From Zea mays (Eukaryota; Streptophyta; Magnoliopsida; Poales; Poaceae), in NCBI RefSeq assembly GCF_902167145.1, contig NC_050100.1, positions 192,069,439-192,133,438 of the forward strand: a stretch of DNA of 64,000 nucleotides. The letters run 5' to 3'. The position numbers and the translations under genes are program-made. Below are positions 10,735-22,978 of this stretch, in pieces. Positions within the stretch are counted from its first letter, which is position 1. The number at the start of each line of letters is the position of its first letter. Below the pieces are notes generated by a model, which worked only from the letters and a program-made list of their open reading frames with translations, had not been told where the DNA came from and made no database searches.

Positions 10735-11742
10735 ATGGCTCGTCTTAGACACACTGCACGTAAGTCGGTGATTCCTTTCCTGCCGTCTCGACTTGCGGAG
10801 CGTCCTCTGCACCGCACCGTGTCCGGTCAGTCGAGTCACCTGGAGAGGCTGCACCACCGCCTGCGTGAGGAGCAGGAACGCCGGCGCCAGCACGGAGAGC
10901 AGCAGGGCTCTTCCTCCTCACCCCAGCAGGAGGTGGAGACCGTGAGGCCCCGTTCCTCTGTTGCCCAGCTGGAGGCGCCCCTTGTACCACCGCGGGACGC
11001 CCCGGCTGTTGGAGGAGCTACTGGAGGAGACCCCGACGACGACGACTCAGACCACAGCACGGAGTCTTCTGAGCCGCAGGAGGCGGAAGGATGGGTCGCC
11101 CGACCCATCACCCGTGACGCCGCTCGCGGTTGTCACTTCCACGACGCACTCGACACCTTGCTGCGCCAGGCTTTCGACCGGCACACCTGGTCGATCGAGT
11201 ATCGTTGTGTAGTCTACCAGCACAGTCGCGGGAGGTACCCGGACCGCTGGGAGGCTACCTGCCTAGTTCGCCGTCCGGAGGATGACCTCCGGGGTGCGGA
11301 GGCCGTTTCGGAGCACTATTCCATCTCCGAGAGGGACACTGCGGAGGCGGCTATGCAGGATGCAGCACGACGTGCACTCTCCCAGTACTGTTCTCTGTTC
11401 GGTGGCGTGGCCGATGGTCTTAACCTTCGGTACTACCCCCGCCGCCCTACTGGCAGCACAGAGAGTGTGGTTGTCTCACCTGTTGGTGAGGCTAACCCTA
11501 GGTTGAGCAGCACAGTCAACCTAGTCGCAGTGCTTAACACTGAGCTGGATCACTCTCTGGACGAGCTAAGCAGGGCTCGAACGGAGATTGCGGAGTTGCG
11601 TGCTGAGTTGGCAGAGCGCCATCACCAGGAGGGTGGTTCTCCCGCTCCTGTTGGGACTCAGCACCCATACCGCTCGCCGCCACGTGGTCACCACACTTAT
11701 GGTTCCCCTGTCTGTAAGACCAGGATAGATCTGGATCCTTAG
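10735..11742 (+). CDS. ORF0, upstream ORF of a Tekay-type element, H3-tail-like N-terminus
   Basis: This is an intact 335-aa ORF between the primer-binding site and gag, of unknown function. The start MARLRHTARKS matches histone H3 (ARTKQTARKS after Met removal) at A1, R2, T6, A7, R8, K9 and S10, without any offset. Next comes a basic segment, a Glu/Arg/Gln-rich helix (about residues 35-65), a Ser/Asp/Glu-rich linker (about 65-120), a conserved globular-looking block (about 120-235: WVARPITRDAARGCHFHDAL, SIEYRCVVYQHSRG) and a predicted coiled segment near 265-295 (LNTELDHSLDELSRARTEIAEL). The ATG abuts TTTTGTAG, a plausible splice acceptor, as in B. The frame is separate from gag, with 403 bp between them. 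Two divergent copies keep it, so it is probably a real gene. Confidence 0.85.
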   Translation: MARLRHTARKSVIPFLPSRLAERPLHRTVSGQSSHLERLHHRLREEQERRRQHGEQQGSSSSPQQEVETVRPRSSVAQLEAPLVPPRDAPAVGGATGGDPDDDDSDHSTESSEPQEAEGWVARPITRDAARGCHFHDALDTLLRQAFDRHTWSIEYRCVVYQHSRGRYPDRWEATCLVRRPEDDLRGAEAVSEHYSISERDTAEAAMQDAARRALSQYCSLFGGVADGLNLRYYPRRPTGSTESVVVSPVGEANPRLSSTVNLVAVLNTELDHSLDELSRARTEIAELRAELAERHHQEGGSPAPVGTQHPYRSPPRGHHTYGSPVCKTRIDLDP

Positions 11743-12145
11743 ATCGTTAGCGTCGGAGTTTGTAATAAATCTTAAGTCAGATGTCTCAGTCTTAGGTAGT
11801 CAGTTTAGTTTGCTTATCAGTTGCTTCCATTTAGTTTAGTTTGCTTATCAGTTGCTTTATTGCTTGTTATGGTGAACTTGTGCTGGATTTGAATCTTTGT
11901 AATGACTGTTGCCAACCTGTGGGTTTCCCCTGCAGTTTGGCCTAGCTAGTAATGTTAATGAAGTCAGTTGTTTAGTTGGGAAACCATTTACTCTTACTCT
12001 CCTTTCTTATCTGAGAAGTTGTGTTGAATCATAATGAGGATCAGTGAAGCTCTTTGTTCACTCAGTGTCATGAAGAATTCTGTATTCTCTTTTCTTATGC
12101 TGAAGGGTTGTAAGATCAATGCTGATGTATGAATGTCTTCCACAG
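11743..12145 (+). other. ORF0-gag spacer of element A
   Basis: No gene is visible. A short direct repeat (TTTAGTTTGCTTATCAGTTGCTT) lies near 11800-11855. The spacer ends TTCCACAG directly before the gag ATG at 12146, which resembles a 3' splice site. Confidence 0.6.
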
Positions 12146-15100
12146 ATGTCTGACAACAGGCGCCGATGCAACAGGCGTGCTCAGCAGGAGCAGCATGACC
12201 AGCAGGAGGAACAACAGAGGCAGCCTCCTCCACCACCCCCGATGTCAGTGGAGCAGATGTTCTTGATGCAGACCCAGGCAGTGCAGGCCATTGGGCAGAC
12301 TCTGGCAGCCATGCAGCAGGCTCAACAGCAACCCCAACCCCAATTGCAAGTGCAGATGCCCCAGATGCCACGGGATAAGCGTGGTGAGTTCATGAGAGGG
12401 CACCCTCCTACCTTCGCCCATTCTGCTGACCCCATGGATGCAGAAGACTGGCTGCGCACAGTGGAAAGGGAACTGCGCACCGCCCAATGTGACGATAGGG
12501 AGAAGATTCTATATGGTCCCCGTCAGCTAAGGGGAGCAGCCCAGTCCTGGTGGGAGTCCTACCTCGCCACCCATGCTAACCCCGAAGCCATCACCTGGGA
12601 GGAATTCAGCGAGAGTTTCCGCAGGTACCATGTGCCGGAGGGACTGATGATCGTGAAGAAGGAGGAGTTTTTGGCTCTGAAGCAGGGACCCCTGTCTGTT
12701 AGTGAGTACAGAGATAAGTTTCTACAGCTGTCTCGTTATGCACCTGAGGACGTCAACACTAATGCTAAAAGGCAGTACAGGTTCATGAGAGGTTTGGTGG
12801 ATCCCCTGCATTACCAGCTGATGAATCACACCTTCCCCACCTTCCAGCACCTGATCGATAGGGCAGTTATGACTGAGAAGAAGCGTAAGGATATGGAAGA
12901 TCGGAAGCGCAAGATGAGTGGACCCCAGTCCGGAGGCATCAGCCGTCCATGTTTCTCAGGCAGTTCATCTCAGCAAGGCAGACCTGGTCACCCACAGGGA
13001 TACCAGAATCAGAATCAGCGTCCGCATCAGCAGCAGTTTCAGAGGCAGTACCCGCAGCAGCAGCAGCAGTATCGTCAGCACAGCCAGCAGGGAGGTAATC
13101 AATATCAGAAGCAGAACAACCAGGCACCTCGCCTTCCTGCCCCAGCAGCAAATCAGAGCAACCAAGCAGCCCCAGCACAAGGAGGAGGCAGAGGATGTTT
13201 CCACTGTGGAGAACAAGGCCACTGGGCGATGCAGTGCCCAAAGAAGTTGGCGCAGCAGCAGACCAACCCCAATGCTCCAACAAGGCAAGGTGTACCGCAG
13301 CCGGCAGCAGGCAATCGTAACCAAGCGTACAACCGTGGAAAGGTGAACCACTTGGAGGCCGAAGCAATCCAGGATGCACTAGATGTGGCAGTAGGTATGT
13401 TTTCAGTCGAATCTCATCCCGCGAAAGTGTTATTTGATACTGGTGCAACTCATTCATTTGTCACTGCAACCTGGGTAGAATCGCATAACATCTCAGTAGA
13501 GGCAATGATGCCGCCCATGAGGATTAATTCGGTTGGTGGCAAGGTGCAAACAGATAAAATATGCTCAAATGTAAGGGTGGAAATAAGGGGGATAGGGTTC
13601 CCCAGTGATCTAATAGTAATAGACACCCTTGGGGTAGATATCATCCTAGGGATGAATTGGTTAATGAAGTATGAGGCGAATGTTAGTTGTGACAAGAGGA
13701 CCGTAACATTGAAGTCCCCGTCAGGAGAAGAGGTAGTGGCCGAGCTATGGATGCCTAAATCAGCGGAGGGAGCCTGTCATCAGATTTCAGTTGATAGTAA
13801 GGAGCCCAACCCGCTCGAGACTATCAAGGTTGTGTCGGACTTTCCGGATGTGTTTCCCGAGGAGCTAACGGGCATGCCACCCGAAAGAAAGGTTGAATTT
13901 GCCATAGAGCTTATCCCTGGTACCGCCCCCATTTCCAAAAGAGCCTACCGAGTGTCTGGACCAGAATTGGTGGAACTCAAGAAGCAGATAGATGAGATGT
14001 TAGAGAAGGGTTACATCGGGCCAAGCACCTCGCCTTGGGCCGCTCCAGTGTTGTTTGTAGAGAAGAAAGATGGTACCAAAAGGATGTGCATAGACTACAG
14101 AGCCTTGAATGAAGTCACTGTCAAGAACAAGTACCCTTTGCCAAGAATAGAAGATCTGTTTGACCAACTCAGAGGTGCCAGCGTATTCTCGAAGATAGAT
14201 CTGAGATCAGGTTACCATCAACTCAGAATCCGACCCTCGGACATACCGAAGACGGCGTTCATCACCAAGTATGGGTTATATGAGTTCACAGTTATGTCCT
14301 TTGGTTTGACAAATGCGCCAGCCTTCTTCATGTACCTGATGAGCAGTGTGTTCATGGATTATCTGGACAAGTTTGTGGTAGTGTTCATCGATGACATTCT
14401 CATATACTCTCAAAGTGAGGAAGATCATGTAGAGCATTTGAAGATGGTACTGCAAAGGCTTCGAGAACATCAGTTGTATGCCAAGCTGGGCAAATGCGAG
14501 TTCTGGATTCATGAAGTCTTGTTTCTGGGTCACATCATAAATCAAGATGGGTTAGCAGTAGATCCAAAGAAAGTAGCAGATATCCTGAACTGGAAAGCAC
14601 CGAAGGATGTTCGCGGGATCAAGAGCTTCATCGGAATGGCTGGATATTACAGGCGTTTCATTGAAGGCTTTTCAAAGATTGCTAGACCGATGACAGCGTT
14701 ACTAGCGAAGAAAGTTGAGTTTAAGTGGACCCAAAAGTGTCAGGAAGCATTTGAAGAACTGAAGAATAGATTGACTACAGCTCCTGTGTTAGTCCTGCCT
14801 GATGTTCACAAGCCATTCTCAGTGTATTGCGACGCTTCTTACACCGGATTGGGATGTGTGCTAATGCAAGAAGGGAGAGTTGTAGCATACTCGTCTCGAC
14901 AGCTGAAGATCCATGAGAAAAACTATCCCACACATGACCTGGAGTTGGCAGCAGTGGTTCATGCTTTAAAGACCTGGAGACATTACCTGTATGGGCAGAA
15001 GTGCGACATCTACACAGATCATAAAAGTCTGAAGTACATATTCACCCAGTCAGAGTTAAACATGAGGCAGCGAAGATGGTTGGAACTGATCAAAGACTAT

Positions 15101-16720
15101 GAGTTGGAGATACATTACCATCCGGGCAAAGCCAATGTTGTTGCAGATGCTCTGAGCAGGAAAAGTCAAGTTAATATGTTGGCCTCGCACCCAATGCCAT
15201 ATGAGTTAGCCAAGGAATTTGACAGACTGAGCCTCGGTTTCCTGAATAGTACGCAAGGAGTGACAGTGGAATTAGAGCCCACCCTAGAGCGGGAGATCAA
15301 AGAAGGGCAGAAGGATGATGAAAACATCAACAAGATCCGGCAGCTGATCCTAGAAGGAAGAGGCAAAGACTTTCGAGAGGATGAAGAAGGGGTAATATGG
15401 TTCAAAGACCGATTGTGTGTTCCCGACCTCAAACCTATTCGGGAGCTGATCCTAAAGGAAGCTCATGAGACAGCCTACTCCATACACCCGAGAAGCGAAA
15501 AGATGTACCAGGATTTAAAAAGAAGGTTTTGGTGGTATGGCATGAAAAGAGAGATCGCAGAATATGTTGCCATCTGTGATAGCTGTCAGAGAACCAAAGC
15601 AGAGCATCAGAGGCCCGCCGGATTGTTGCAGCCATTGCGGATTCCTCAATGGAAGTGGGATGAGATCGGGATGGATTTTATAGTTGGCCTACCTCGTACC
15701 CGGGCCGGTTATGATTCCATCTGGGTGGTTGTGGACCGCTTAACAAAGGTGGCCCATTTCATACCTGTGAAGACAACATACACCGGAGCAACGTTAGCTG
15801 AGTTATACATGTCACGGATAGTCTGCCTTCATGGTGTGCCGAAGAAGATAGTGTCAGATCGAGGAACACAGTTCACATCTCATTTTTGGCAGCAACTACA
15901 AGAAGCTTTGGGCACCCATTTGAACTTCAGCTCAGCTTATCACCCGCAGACAGACGGTCAGACTGAAAGAACTAATCAGATCCTAGAAGATATGTTGAGA
16001 GCCTGTGCGTTGCAAGACAAGTCAGGATGGGACAAAAGATTACCTTATGCAGAATTCTCCTACAACAATAGTTATCAGGCCAGCTTGAAGATGTCACCGT
16101 TTCAGGCACTCTATGGACGGAGTTGTAGGACTCCGCTGCATTGGGACCAGCCTGGAGAGAGACAGGTGTTTGGCCCCGACATTTTGCTTGAAGCCGAAGA
16201 GAATATCAAAATGGTTCGGGAGAACCTGAAGATAGCACAGTCAAGACAACGAAGCTATGCGGACCGCAGGAGAAGAGAACTGAGTTTTGAAGTGGGAGAC
16301 TACGTCTATCTGAAGGTGTCACCTATCAGGGGAGTCAGAAGGTTCGGAGTCAAAGGCAAGTTAGCACCCCGGTACGTTGGACCATATCAGATTCAAGCAA
16401 AGCGTGGAGAAGTGGCCTACCAGCTCAACCTACCAGAGAGCTTGTCAGCAGTGCACAATGTGTTCCACGTGTCGCAATTGAAGAAATGTCTGCGAGTACC
16501 AGAAGAGCAGTTGCCAGTGGAGGGTTTGGAAGTTCAGGAGGATCTGACCTACATAGAGAAGCCAACGCAGATTTTGGAGTTTGCAGACAGGGTCACCCGG
16601 AGAAACACCATCAGAATGTGCAAAGTCAGATGGGGTCACCACTCTGAGGAAGAAGCAACCTGGGAACGAGAAGATGATCTAAAAGCCAAATACCCTGAAC
16701 TCTTTGCTGACCAACCCTGA
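12146..16720 (+). CDS. Gag-Pol polyprotein with chromodomain integrase, intact
   Basis: One frame of 1524 aa codes all replication proteins of a Ty3/Gypsy chromovirus. In order: Gln-rich N-terminus; Gag capsid-like domain (about 100-230, [14 protein letters not shown]); CCHC zinc knuckle (about 351, [14 protein letters not shown]); aspartic protease (DTGA, about 430); RT with FIDD (about 748); RNase H (CDAS about 894, [10 protein letters not shown]); integrase with HHCC finger (CDSCQR), catalytic Asp in MDFIVG and SDRGTQ and Glu in QTERTNQ; GPY/F module (YVGPYQI, about 1411); and chromodomain (about 1466-1522). I choose ATG 12146 because it aligns with B's gag start and follows a splice-acceptor-like AG; an in-frame ATG lies at 12119. 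In the chromodomain two cage-type aromatics are visible (TYIEK, VRWG) and the third position is His (GHH). One integrase-finger residue differs from B (HPR against HPG). No disabling change is obvious. Confidence 0.95.
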   Translation: MSDNRRRCNRRAQQEQHDQQEEQQRQPPPPPPMSVEQMFLMQTQAVQAIGQTLAAMQQAQQQPQPQLQVQMPQMPRDKRGEFMRGHPPTFAHSADPMDAEDWLRTVERELRTAQCDDREKILYGPRQLRGAAQSWWESYLATHANPEAITWEEFSESFRRYHVPEGLMIVKKEEFLALKQGPLSVSEYRDKFLQLSRYAPEDVNTNAKRQYRFMRGLVDPLHYQLMNHTFPTFQHLIDRAVMTEKKRKDMEDRKRKMSGPQSGGISRPCFSGSSSQQGRPGHPQGYQNQNQRPHQQQFQRQYPQQQQQYRQHSQQGGNQYQKQNNQAPRLPAPAANQSNQAAPAQGGGRGCFHCGEQGHWAMQCPKKLAQQQTNPNAPTRQGVPQPAAGNRNQAYNRGKVNHLEAEAIQDALDVAVGMFSVESHPAKVLFDTGATHSFVTATWVESHNISVEAMMPPMRINSVGGKVQTDKICSNVRVEIRGIGFPSDLIVIDTLGVDIILGMNWLMKYEANVSCDKRTVTLKSPSGEEVVAELWMPKSAEGACHQISVDSKEPNPLETIKVVSDFPDVFPEELTGMPPERKVEFAIELIPGTAPISKRAYRVSGPELVELKKQIDEMLEKGYIGPSTSPWAAPVLFVEKKDGTKRMCIDYRALNEVTVKNKYPLPRIEDLFDQLRGASVFSKIDLRSGYHQLRIRPSDIPKTAFITKYGLYEFTVMSFGLTNAPAFFMYLMSSVFMDYLDKFVVVFIDDILIYSQSEEDHVEHLKMVLQRLREHQLYAKLGKCEFWIHEVLFLGHIINQDGLAVDPKKVADILNWKAPKDVRGIKSFIGMAGYYRRFIEGFSKIARPMTALLAKKVEFKWTQKCQEAFEELKNRLTTAPVLVLPDVHKPFSVYCDASYTGLGCVLMQEGRVVAYSSRQLKIHEKNYPTHDLELAAVVHALKTWRHYLYGQKCDIYTDHKSLKYIFTQSELNMRQRRWLELIKDYELEIHYHPGKANVVADALSRKSQVNMLASHPMPYELAKEFDRLSLGFLNSTQGVTVELEPTLEREIKEGQKDDENINKIRQLILEGRGKDFREDEEGVIWFKDRLCVPDLKPIRELILKEAHETAYSIHPRSEKMYQDLKRRFWWYGMKREIAEYVAICDSCQRTKAEHQRPAGLLQPLRIPQWKWDEIGMDFIVGLPRTRAGYDSIWVVVDRLTKVAHFIPVKTTYTGATLAELYMSRIVCLHGVPKKIVSDRGTQFTSHFWQQLQEALGTHLNFSSAYHPQTDGQTERTNQILEDMLRACALQDKSGWDKRLPYAEFSYNNSYQASLKMSPFQALYGRSCRTPLHWDQPGERQVFGPDILLEAEENIKMVRENLKIAQSRQRSYADRRRRELSFEVGDYVYLKVSPIRGVRRFGVKGKLAPRYVGPYQIQAKRGEVAYQLNLPESLSAVHNVFHVSQLKKCLRVPEEQLPVEGLEVQEDLTYIEKPTQILEFADRVTRRNTIRMCKVRWGHHSEEEATWEREDDLKAKYPELFADQP

Positions 16721-16738
16721 ATCTCGGGGGCGAGATTC
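16719..16738 (+). other. Stem-loop between gag-pol stop and PPT
   Basis: GAATCTCG (16719-16726) and CGAGATTC (16731-16738) are perfect 8-bp complements around a GGGG loop. The first arm overlaps the TGA stop codon. Equivalent hairpins precede the PPT of B (29014-29033) and C (minus strand, 23000-23017). Confidence 0.75.
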
Positions 16739-16756
16739 TTTTAAGGGGGATAGGTT
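16739..16756 (+). other. Polypurine tract of element A
   Basis: TTTTAAGGGGGATAGGTT runs directly into the 3' LTR start TGTAACACCC, as expected for the plus-strand primer. Confidence 0.85.
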
Positions 16757-19570
16757 TGTAACACCCTGAATTTGGGGGTATAAAATTTCTTTGCTCATAT
16801 TCACAAATTCAGGTGTTACTTACCTTTTTTTATCCTTTCCCAATCTTCTCTTTCTCATTTCTATAGGAGAAAAGTGGTTATTTTATTTGTAATTATAGTC
16901 TATTAGCTCAAACCCTAAGGGAATATGAATTGTTGCATCATGTTGAACCCTAGATTTCACTTTTGTTTGGTGCATAATTCTCAAAAAGTCTAATTTGATT
17001 TTGGGGCTCATTTGAATTTGAATCAAATAGAATAAATAAAAGAAAAGGAGAAAACAATTCCAAAATAAAAGAAAAAGGCAAAGCAGCCCACTTCCCCGCC
17101 CCCCTCGGCCTTTCGGCCCAGTCGGCCCACCTCGCGCGCGCGCCTCTCCCCCCTCCTCTCTCTGCGCAGCGGGCCCGGCCTGTCGGCGCTGCCGCTTCCC
17201 CGCGCGCGCCCGCTCCCTCGCTCTCTCTGCCCGTGGGCCCGGCCCGTCAGCCCCGCTTTCCTCGCGCCCGCACCCGCTTTCTTCTCTCTCTCTGCGCCGC
17301 GGGCCCGGCTTGTCAGCTTCTCCGTCTTCGCGTAACCGCCGCCGTGCGTGCCGCGGTCTCCGCGCCCACGTCGCGCGTGGGGCTCGCCCCACCTCGCCCT
17401 CGGCCACTTGAGCCCCGAGCCTTGCTCGCCATCTCCCCCTCCCTCATTTGCGCACCAACCGGCCCCCCCTCTTCCACCTCTCCCTCGCTGCGCGCACGCC
17501 AGAGCGCCGCCGCCGTAAACCCTGCCGTTCCGAGCTCGGTTCCCGGCCGCCGTTGGAGCTCCGCCGTGTCCATTGCCACGGTGAGCTTTGCCCCGACGTC
17601 CGCAACCCGGAACGCGCATCAATTTCCCCTTCCCCTCCCTATTTCTCTCTGCCCGCGCTCACCCGCCGTCCGCCGTGCAGCCGCCACCGTCGACCCGGGC
17701 CACCGTCGCGTCTCCGTCGCCGCCGAGGAGTCCCCGGAGCCCGCCTTGAGGTAAAGAACCTCTCCCGCCCCTATTGGCCTTTATTTTGCTCTCTGCTGCG
17801 TTTGATTGCTCGTCGGAGTTGCTTACCGCCGCCGCCGAGCCACTCCGCCGTGAGCCACCCCCCTCCGGTGCCCCTGCCCCGACCCAGACCCCACCAATGG
17901 ATTCCCCGTGCCCTCCCTAACCTCCCCGGCCACTCGGATCGCCCCAAGGACCCGCAGGGCCCCCGCGCCCCTCGTCTCCGGCGAGCTCCTCCGCCGCGGG
18001 GACGAGCGCCGCCGCCCCAGCTAGCCGAAGGAGACGGGAGCCAGCCACCCCATCCCCGCCGTCTATATTAGATCGGACGGCACGGATTCAAATAACCCGA
18101 ACCCAACCTCAACCGTCCACCCAAGATCCAACGGCCCAGAGCCGTTTCCCCCGCGCCCCGCCTCCCTGCCAACTGGGCCCCGCCTGTCAGCCCCGCGCCC
18201 GCGCTGCCCGCCCGGCCCCGCCTGTCAGCCCCGCGCCCGCGCTGCCCGCCCGGCCCCGCCTGTCAGCCGCTCACGCCGCCGCGCGCCCGCGCGCCCGCCG
18301 CGGGATCTAATCCTGGCCGTCGATCTGAGATCCAACGGCTGTAGGCGCCCGATACCCCTTCGCCCGCGCATTTTCTTAAAGAACCCCCCTGTTTTCTGGA
18401 AATTGCGCCCGCCGTCCCTGGTTTCTCGCAGTTAGGTCCTCGGACCTTTTATTTAATTCAAAATAGGTCCTTAGGGTATAATTTTAACCCCTAAACTTGT
18501 AAAATTCATAACTTTGTCATATGAACTCCAAATTAGGTGCTTCAAATTGCAAAATGTTCATAATATTATCATCTATCTGTTTATGCAATGTTTCCCTGCT
18601 GTTTCCATGTCCCAATTAATGGTTAATCATTAGGATAAAGTTAATGTTATGGGAACCCTATTTGAGATAAATAAAAGATAGTAGACTTTAATAAAAGTTG
18701 GAGCACTTAAGTTTATGGACTCAAACACTTAAGTTTAGGAACTTAAACCAGATAATTATTTAATCCCACCACTGACTTAAACTTGATTAGTGGATGATGA
18801 ATCACTTTGTATAGTCCTCTACCCCAGACCTAGGGAACACTAGAGTGCCTATCCCTTTTTTTGTTATGAACATGTGACCTCTCTCTGCTGCATATGTTTG
18901 GTATATTGTTTTTGTTTGTTATTTTCCCAAGTGCATAGTGTGAATGATTGCTTTACGTAGACAACGAGCAGTCTGTGTTTCCCGAGGCAGTTGCAGAGGA
19001 AGTCCCTGATCAGCAGTTTGGTGAAGGCAAGTGTCCTCTGTCCCATTATGTCCTACTCATTTATAACTTACTATCCCGCATTACTTACTTGAAACCTAAG
19101 GATTGACTAGCTTTACACTTTACTTTGTCCTTGATGACCTATTGGGTTGTTATGGTTAGCACTCTGCTATTGCCTTAACTTAATCAATGAACATGATGTG
19201 ACTATTTATGATACTGTTATCCTGATGATGTTGATGATCTTGTGATACTCTAGGGGGCTCAGGCTGTTTTCCTGAGTACCTCTCCGTAAGGACTGGTTCG
19301 TTGAGAGACCACCCGGGATAACAGTGCAACCATGAGGGTGAAATGGGATGCCCTTAGCTGATTAATTAGATGAACTAGAGGTGTAGTTGCTTAGCCGTCG
19401 TGCCGTCAATGGGGTCCAGGCACAGTGCTTGCTCTGCCGAGGCTGAGTGTCGAGGTTCTTTCGTTTTGCTCTTTGTTAGTCACTCTCCTGCGGGGAGGGG
19501 TACTGTGTTTATCAAACTGGAGAAACCTAACGAGCAGCTATGATCTCTAGGGAATCTTTGTAAAAGCTAC
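16757..19570 (+). mobile_element. Element A 3' LTR, left part
   Basis: It is nearly identical to 6894-9711 and broken at 19570 by element C. The last five bases (GCTAC, 19566-19570) are the target duplication of C. Its inverted repeat lies at 16759-16774 with 16804-16818. Confidence 0.93.
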
Positions 19571-22500
19571 TGTAACACCCGGATTTTAGGGGTCCAAAAC
19601 CCGGGCGTAAACATAATCACCAGGTGTGCTGGGACCAAGTCTCACACATATGATGAATCATGGCACAGGATCGAATGTCACATCTTTACTATTTAACAGG
19701 AGTTCTATACAAAATAAATAAGTAATTACATTATAAGGAGACAACGGTCCAGCAACCCAAAGTTGACTGGGAGACGACGGCCTAGATCTCTCACGAACCC
19801 ATCGCAGCATCCTCCAAGCGCTTCATCCTGTGGTACCTGCTCTTGACCTGTGTGGGGGGGGGGGTGTGAGACAGCAAGAGTGAGCTCACATACGTTCATC
19901 GCTCAACAAGTTGTGGGGAATAATGTGCATGAACTCGCCAAAGGTGGGAGCTCACGTGAAGTGTAAGGCTTACCAAAGAAGATGGTTGAAGCTGAGCATT
20001 GCTTTTAAAGTTGGTCAAAATTTTATTAGCAATTACTAAGTATAAGTAAATACCAACCCAATTAAGTAGTAGAACAAAAGTAACAACATCACCTGCGATG
20101 CAATGCATATGACAAATTGAGTTTAAGTTCCATAATTTAATCATCAGAGAGTCCTGAGCTGCTCATGACCGTGAGCTCGGCTAGTATACCAGTTTTACAC
20201 TCTGCAGAGGTGGTACCCTTTACCCACAAGTCATGTTACCCATCTGCCAAGGGATCGCGACTTCCCATACACCTCTACCGAGGAGGCGAGGCAGGGTAAC
20301 ACTACGAGGCCTTTACAAAGTTCCACTAGCTTCAGAAAACCCGCTACAGTTTATAGGAAGCTCCAATGCAGGAATCCCTTGCAGGACCGCCATCGCAGCA
20401 AAATCCTCCCGAGGGCCTCCCTACACTGACCACTCCCCTACTGCCCTTGCCCCTTTCGGGTAAGGTAGTCCTCCACTAGCTTTCCTAATTAGTCAGCCAA
20501 GGGCGTCCCATTAAACCCTTGTGGTGGCACGTGGTTCTCAAGTTAAGCTCTATGTTCCAATTAACATTTTAATGATCTTGTCATGAACATAAATAAAATA
20601 ACAACATAATTGGAACATAGATATAATGAAATATTAACCCAAAACCATATAAAGCAGTAGCAGAACTACCCAAGTGATTCAGGGGTAAACAAGGTATTCA
20701 GGATAAACAAACTAGGGTGACCTATTGGGTCCCATCAAAATTAAACCTATGCAGATCATTATGATTAATTAGAACATGAGTGGGTAAAAGAAGTGATCAA
20801 GGGCACAACTTGCCTGTGACTTGAGATTCCAGGTACCAACTTGCTTTTCAGATGACTCGTGTCCTCACTGCTAAACGTAGCAATACAAACAAATAGTGTA
20901 CAGGCAAAATTAACATCACACCAAACATAAGAACGAAATACATGTTAATAATCTACATATTAAAATAAGATTCTAGGAACAGGAATCATTAATTTTGGGG
21001 TTATGGATTTTAAGTTATGAATTTCCAAAGGTTTAATGTGCTTAATATATGATTGAGTGAGAAATTAATTTTACTAATATTTTCATGTCAAAACAGAGGC
21101 TCTAAGTGATAAAGAATAATATTATAAAATTTTAGGAACTGGAATGGAGTAATTCGGAGTTCATATGCATTTTCTATGAATTATTGAAGTTCTAGACATT
21201 ATTTATACATTGAAAATCAATTTGAAATTTAAATTCTCGGGTTAAAACTATTCTGGACGGGGCCTCAAATACTGAGAAGTGCAGGGGGCAAAACCGAAGT
21301 TTTCCCAAGACACAGACCACTGGCGCTTGGAGTGCGGGTTTATTCCTAAGAAACCCAGGGATTCTTTAGTAAGATTCCCGGGCCGAAGGGGTATGGACCA
21401 CGATGGGCCGTTGGATTAGAATCCCACGGATCAGATCAGACCTACCTGAGATTGAATCGGGGCGAGGCGAGAACCGCACGATCCATGATCTACGGCAACG
21501 ATCGAATCCCACCGAATCGGTATGAGGGTCCCCAAATCTGGACCGATGACGCTGATCTAACGGCCACCACGCGCCAAGCTGAAGTAGTGCGCCCAGTTTT
21601 GATCTGAACCATCCATTAACACATCAGCGGCCCACAACGCTTCTTCCTCCTCCCGACGGTCCACGGTGGCGCCGCCCGCACACGCGGTGGTGACCCGGCC
21701 GGCGAGTAGCCTAAGTGGCCACCAGAGCCAACCTATATACTACCAACTAGCCGAATACGAAGGTTACGACGCAGGGAATGCTAGGAGCGAGGTCTCACCT
21801 CCTATCGGCGCGTCAGCATCTCTGGCCACGACGAGACGCAGCCCGCCGCGGACGCAAAACTCCGACGAGGAATCCCACCGGAGCCGATCGATTTGGGACC
21901 AGCTGGTTGATCCACACTCGATCCCAGATGTCCTACGAACACACCCGGTCACCCACGGGCTGCCCGGCGGCGACGTACGCGGGAGGCGGATGCGGCAGCG
22001 AGTTGATCCCGAGCGGATCGTGGCGGCGCAACGGCGGTATAAATCACCCGAGGCAATACGTGGATTACGGCAGTCGTTGCGCGACGGACTCGGCCTCCCT
22101 CGCGCGAAGACCGTGAATCCCAGTAGAAATCGCGTGGAGTTTGTTTTGGTCGCCCGCGAGGAAGACGGACCTAGTAGATGGGCCCCATCGGCAGCGTTTA
22201 GTGAAGCGGAGCTGGTGCGCGACGGGGAAGGACGTGGCTGACGTGCGGGCCCAACATGTCAGTGAGCGAGAGCATGGGAGTAGATGGGCTATACGACGTG
22301 GATGAAGTGGGTCGGCTGGGGAAATTCGGCCCATTTGGCCGTTTAGCCATTTCTCCTCTTTTCCTTATTTTCATTTTTAGTTCTCTATTTCTCTCAAGTT
22401 TAAATATGGTTTAAATCAAATTTTTAAAGCTAGGTTTCAAGTTTTCAATTCAAACTACTATGCACAGTATAGAATCCAACATGAAAATGCAATGGTTTTG

Positions 22501-22978
22501 TATTATACTTATATTAGTATTTATTGAAGCCAATGCTCCCTAACATAATCCACATGCACCCATATTATTTCTCTTTAGGAAATTATTAATAGTGTGTGAT
22601 CAAACTCCAAGCTCAACCAATAATGAATATCCATTATTTCACTTATTTATACAAAAGTAATACATAATGTTTACTAAAATTCATTTTACTTAAAAATACT
22701 TTTAAAGAGTGTTATAGTTTACAAAGGAAATAATGAATCGATGGAGAATCTTTCTTCTAGTTATAAATTTCAACTTAATCTTTTGGTTTCAAAGTTTACA
22801 TCTAGGTTTTGAACTACACCATTTCTTACAGTATTATTTGTTTGCTATTTGATTACTTTGATTCCCTTAATTGAGTGTGCACAAAGGAAATCAAATAATT
22901 CTCGAAACACTAACACCTGAGTGTACTTATTTATTTATCCTATTAATTTTTTTTCCTATACAGATTTTGGGCTTTACA
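19571..22978 (-). mobile_element. Element C 3' LTR (left copy)
   Basis: It is bounded by TGTAACACCC on the left and TTTACA on the right. The conserved Tekay LTR core appears inverted at about 20158-20236. ORFs inside (for example 21666-22241) are repeated in the other LTR only because the LTRs are copies, and they resemble no known protein. Confidence 0.9.

Noticed and set aside
21666..22241. 191-aa plus-strand ORF in C's LTR, repeated at 26268-26843
   Set aside because: It is repeated only because the LTRs are copies, is antisense to the element, and resembles no protein; the near-identity carries no evidence of selection.
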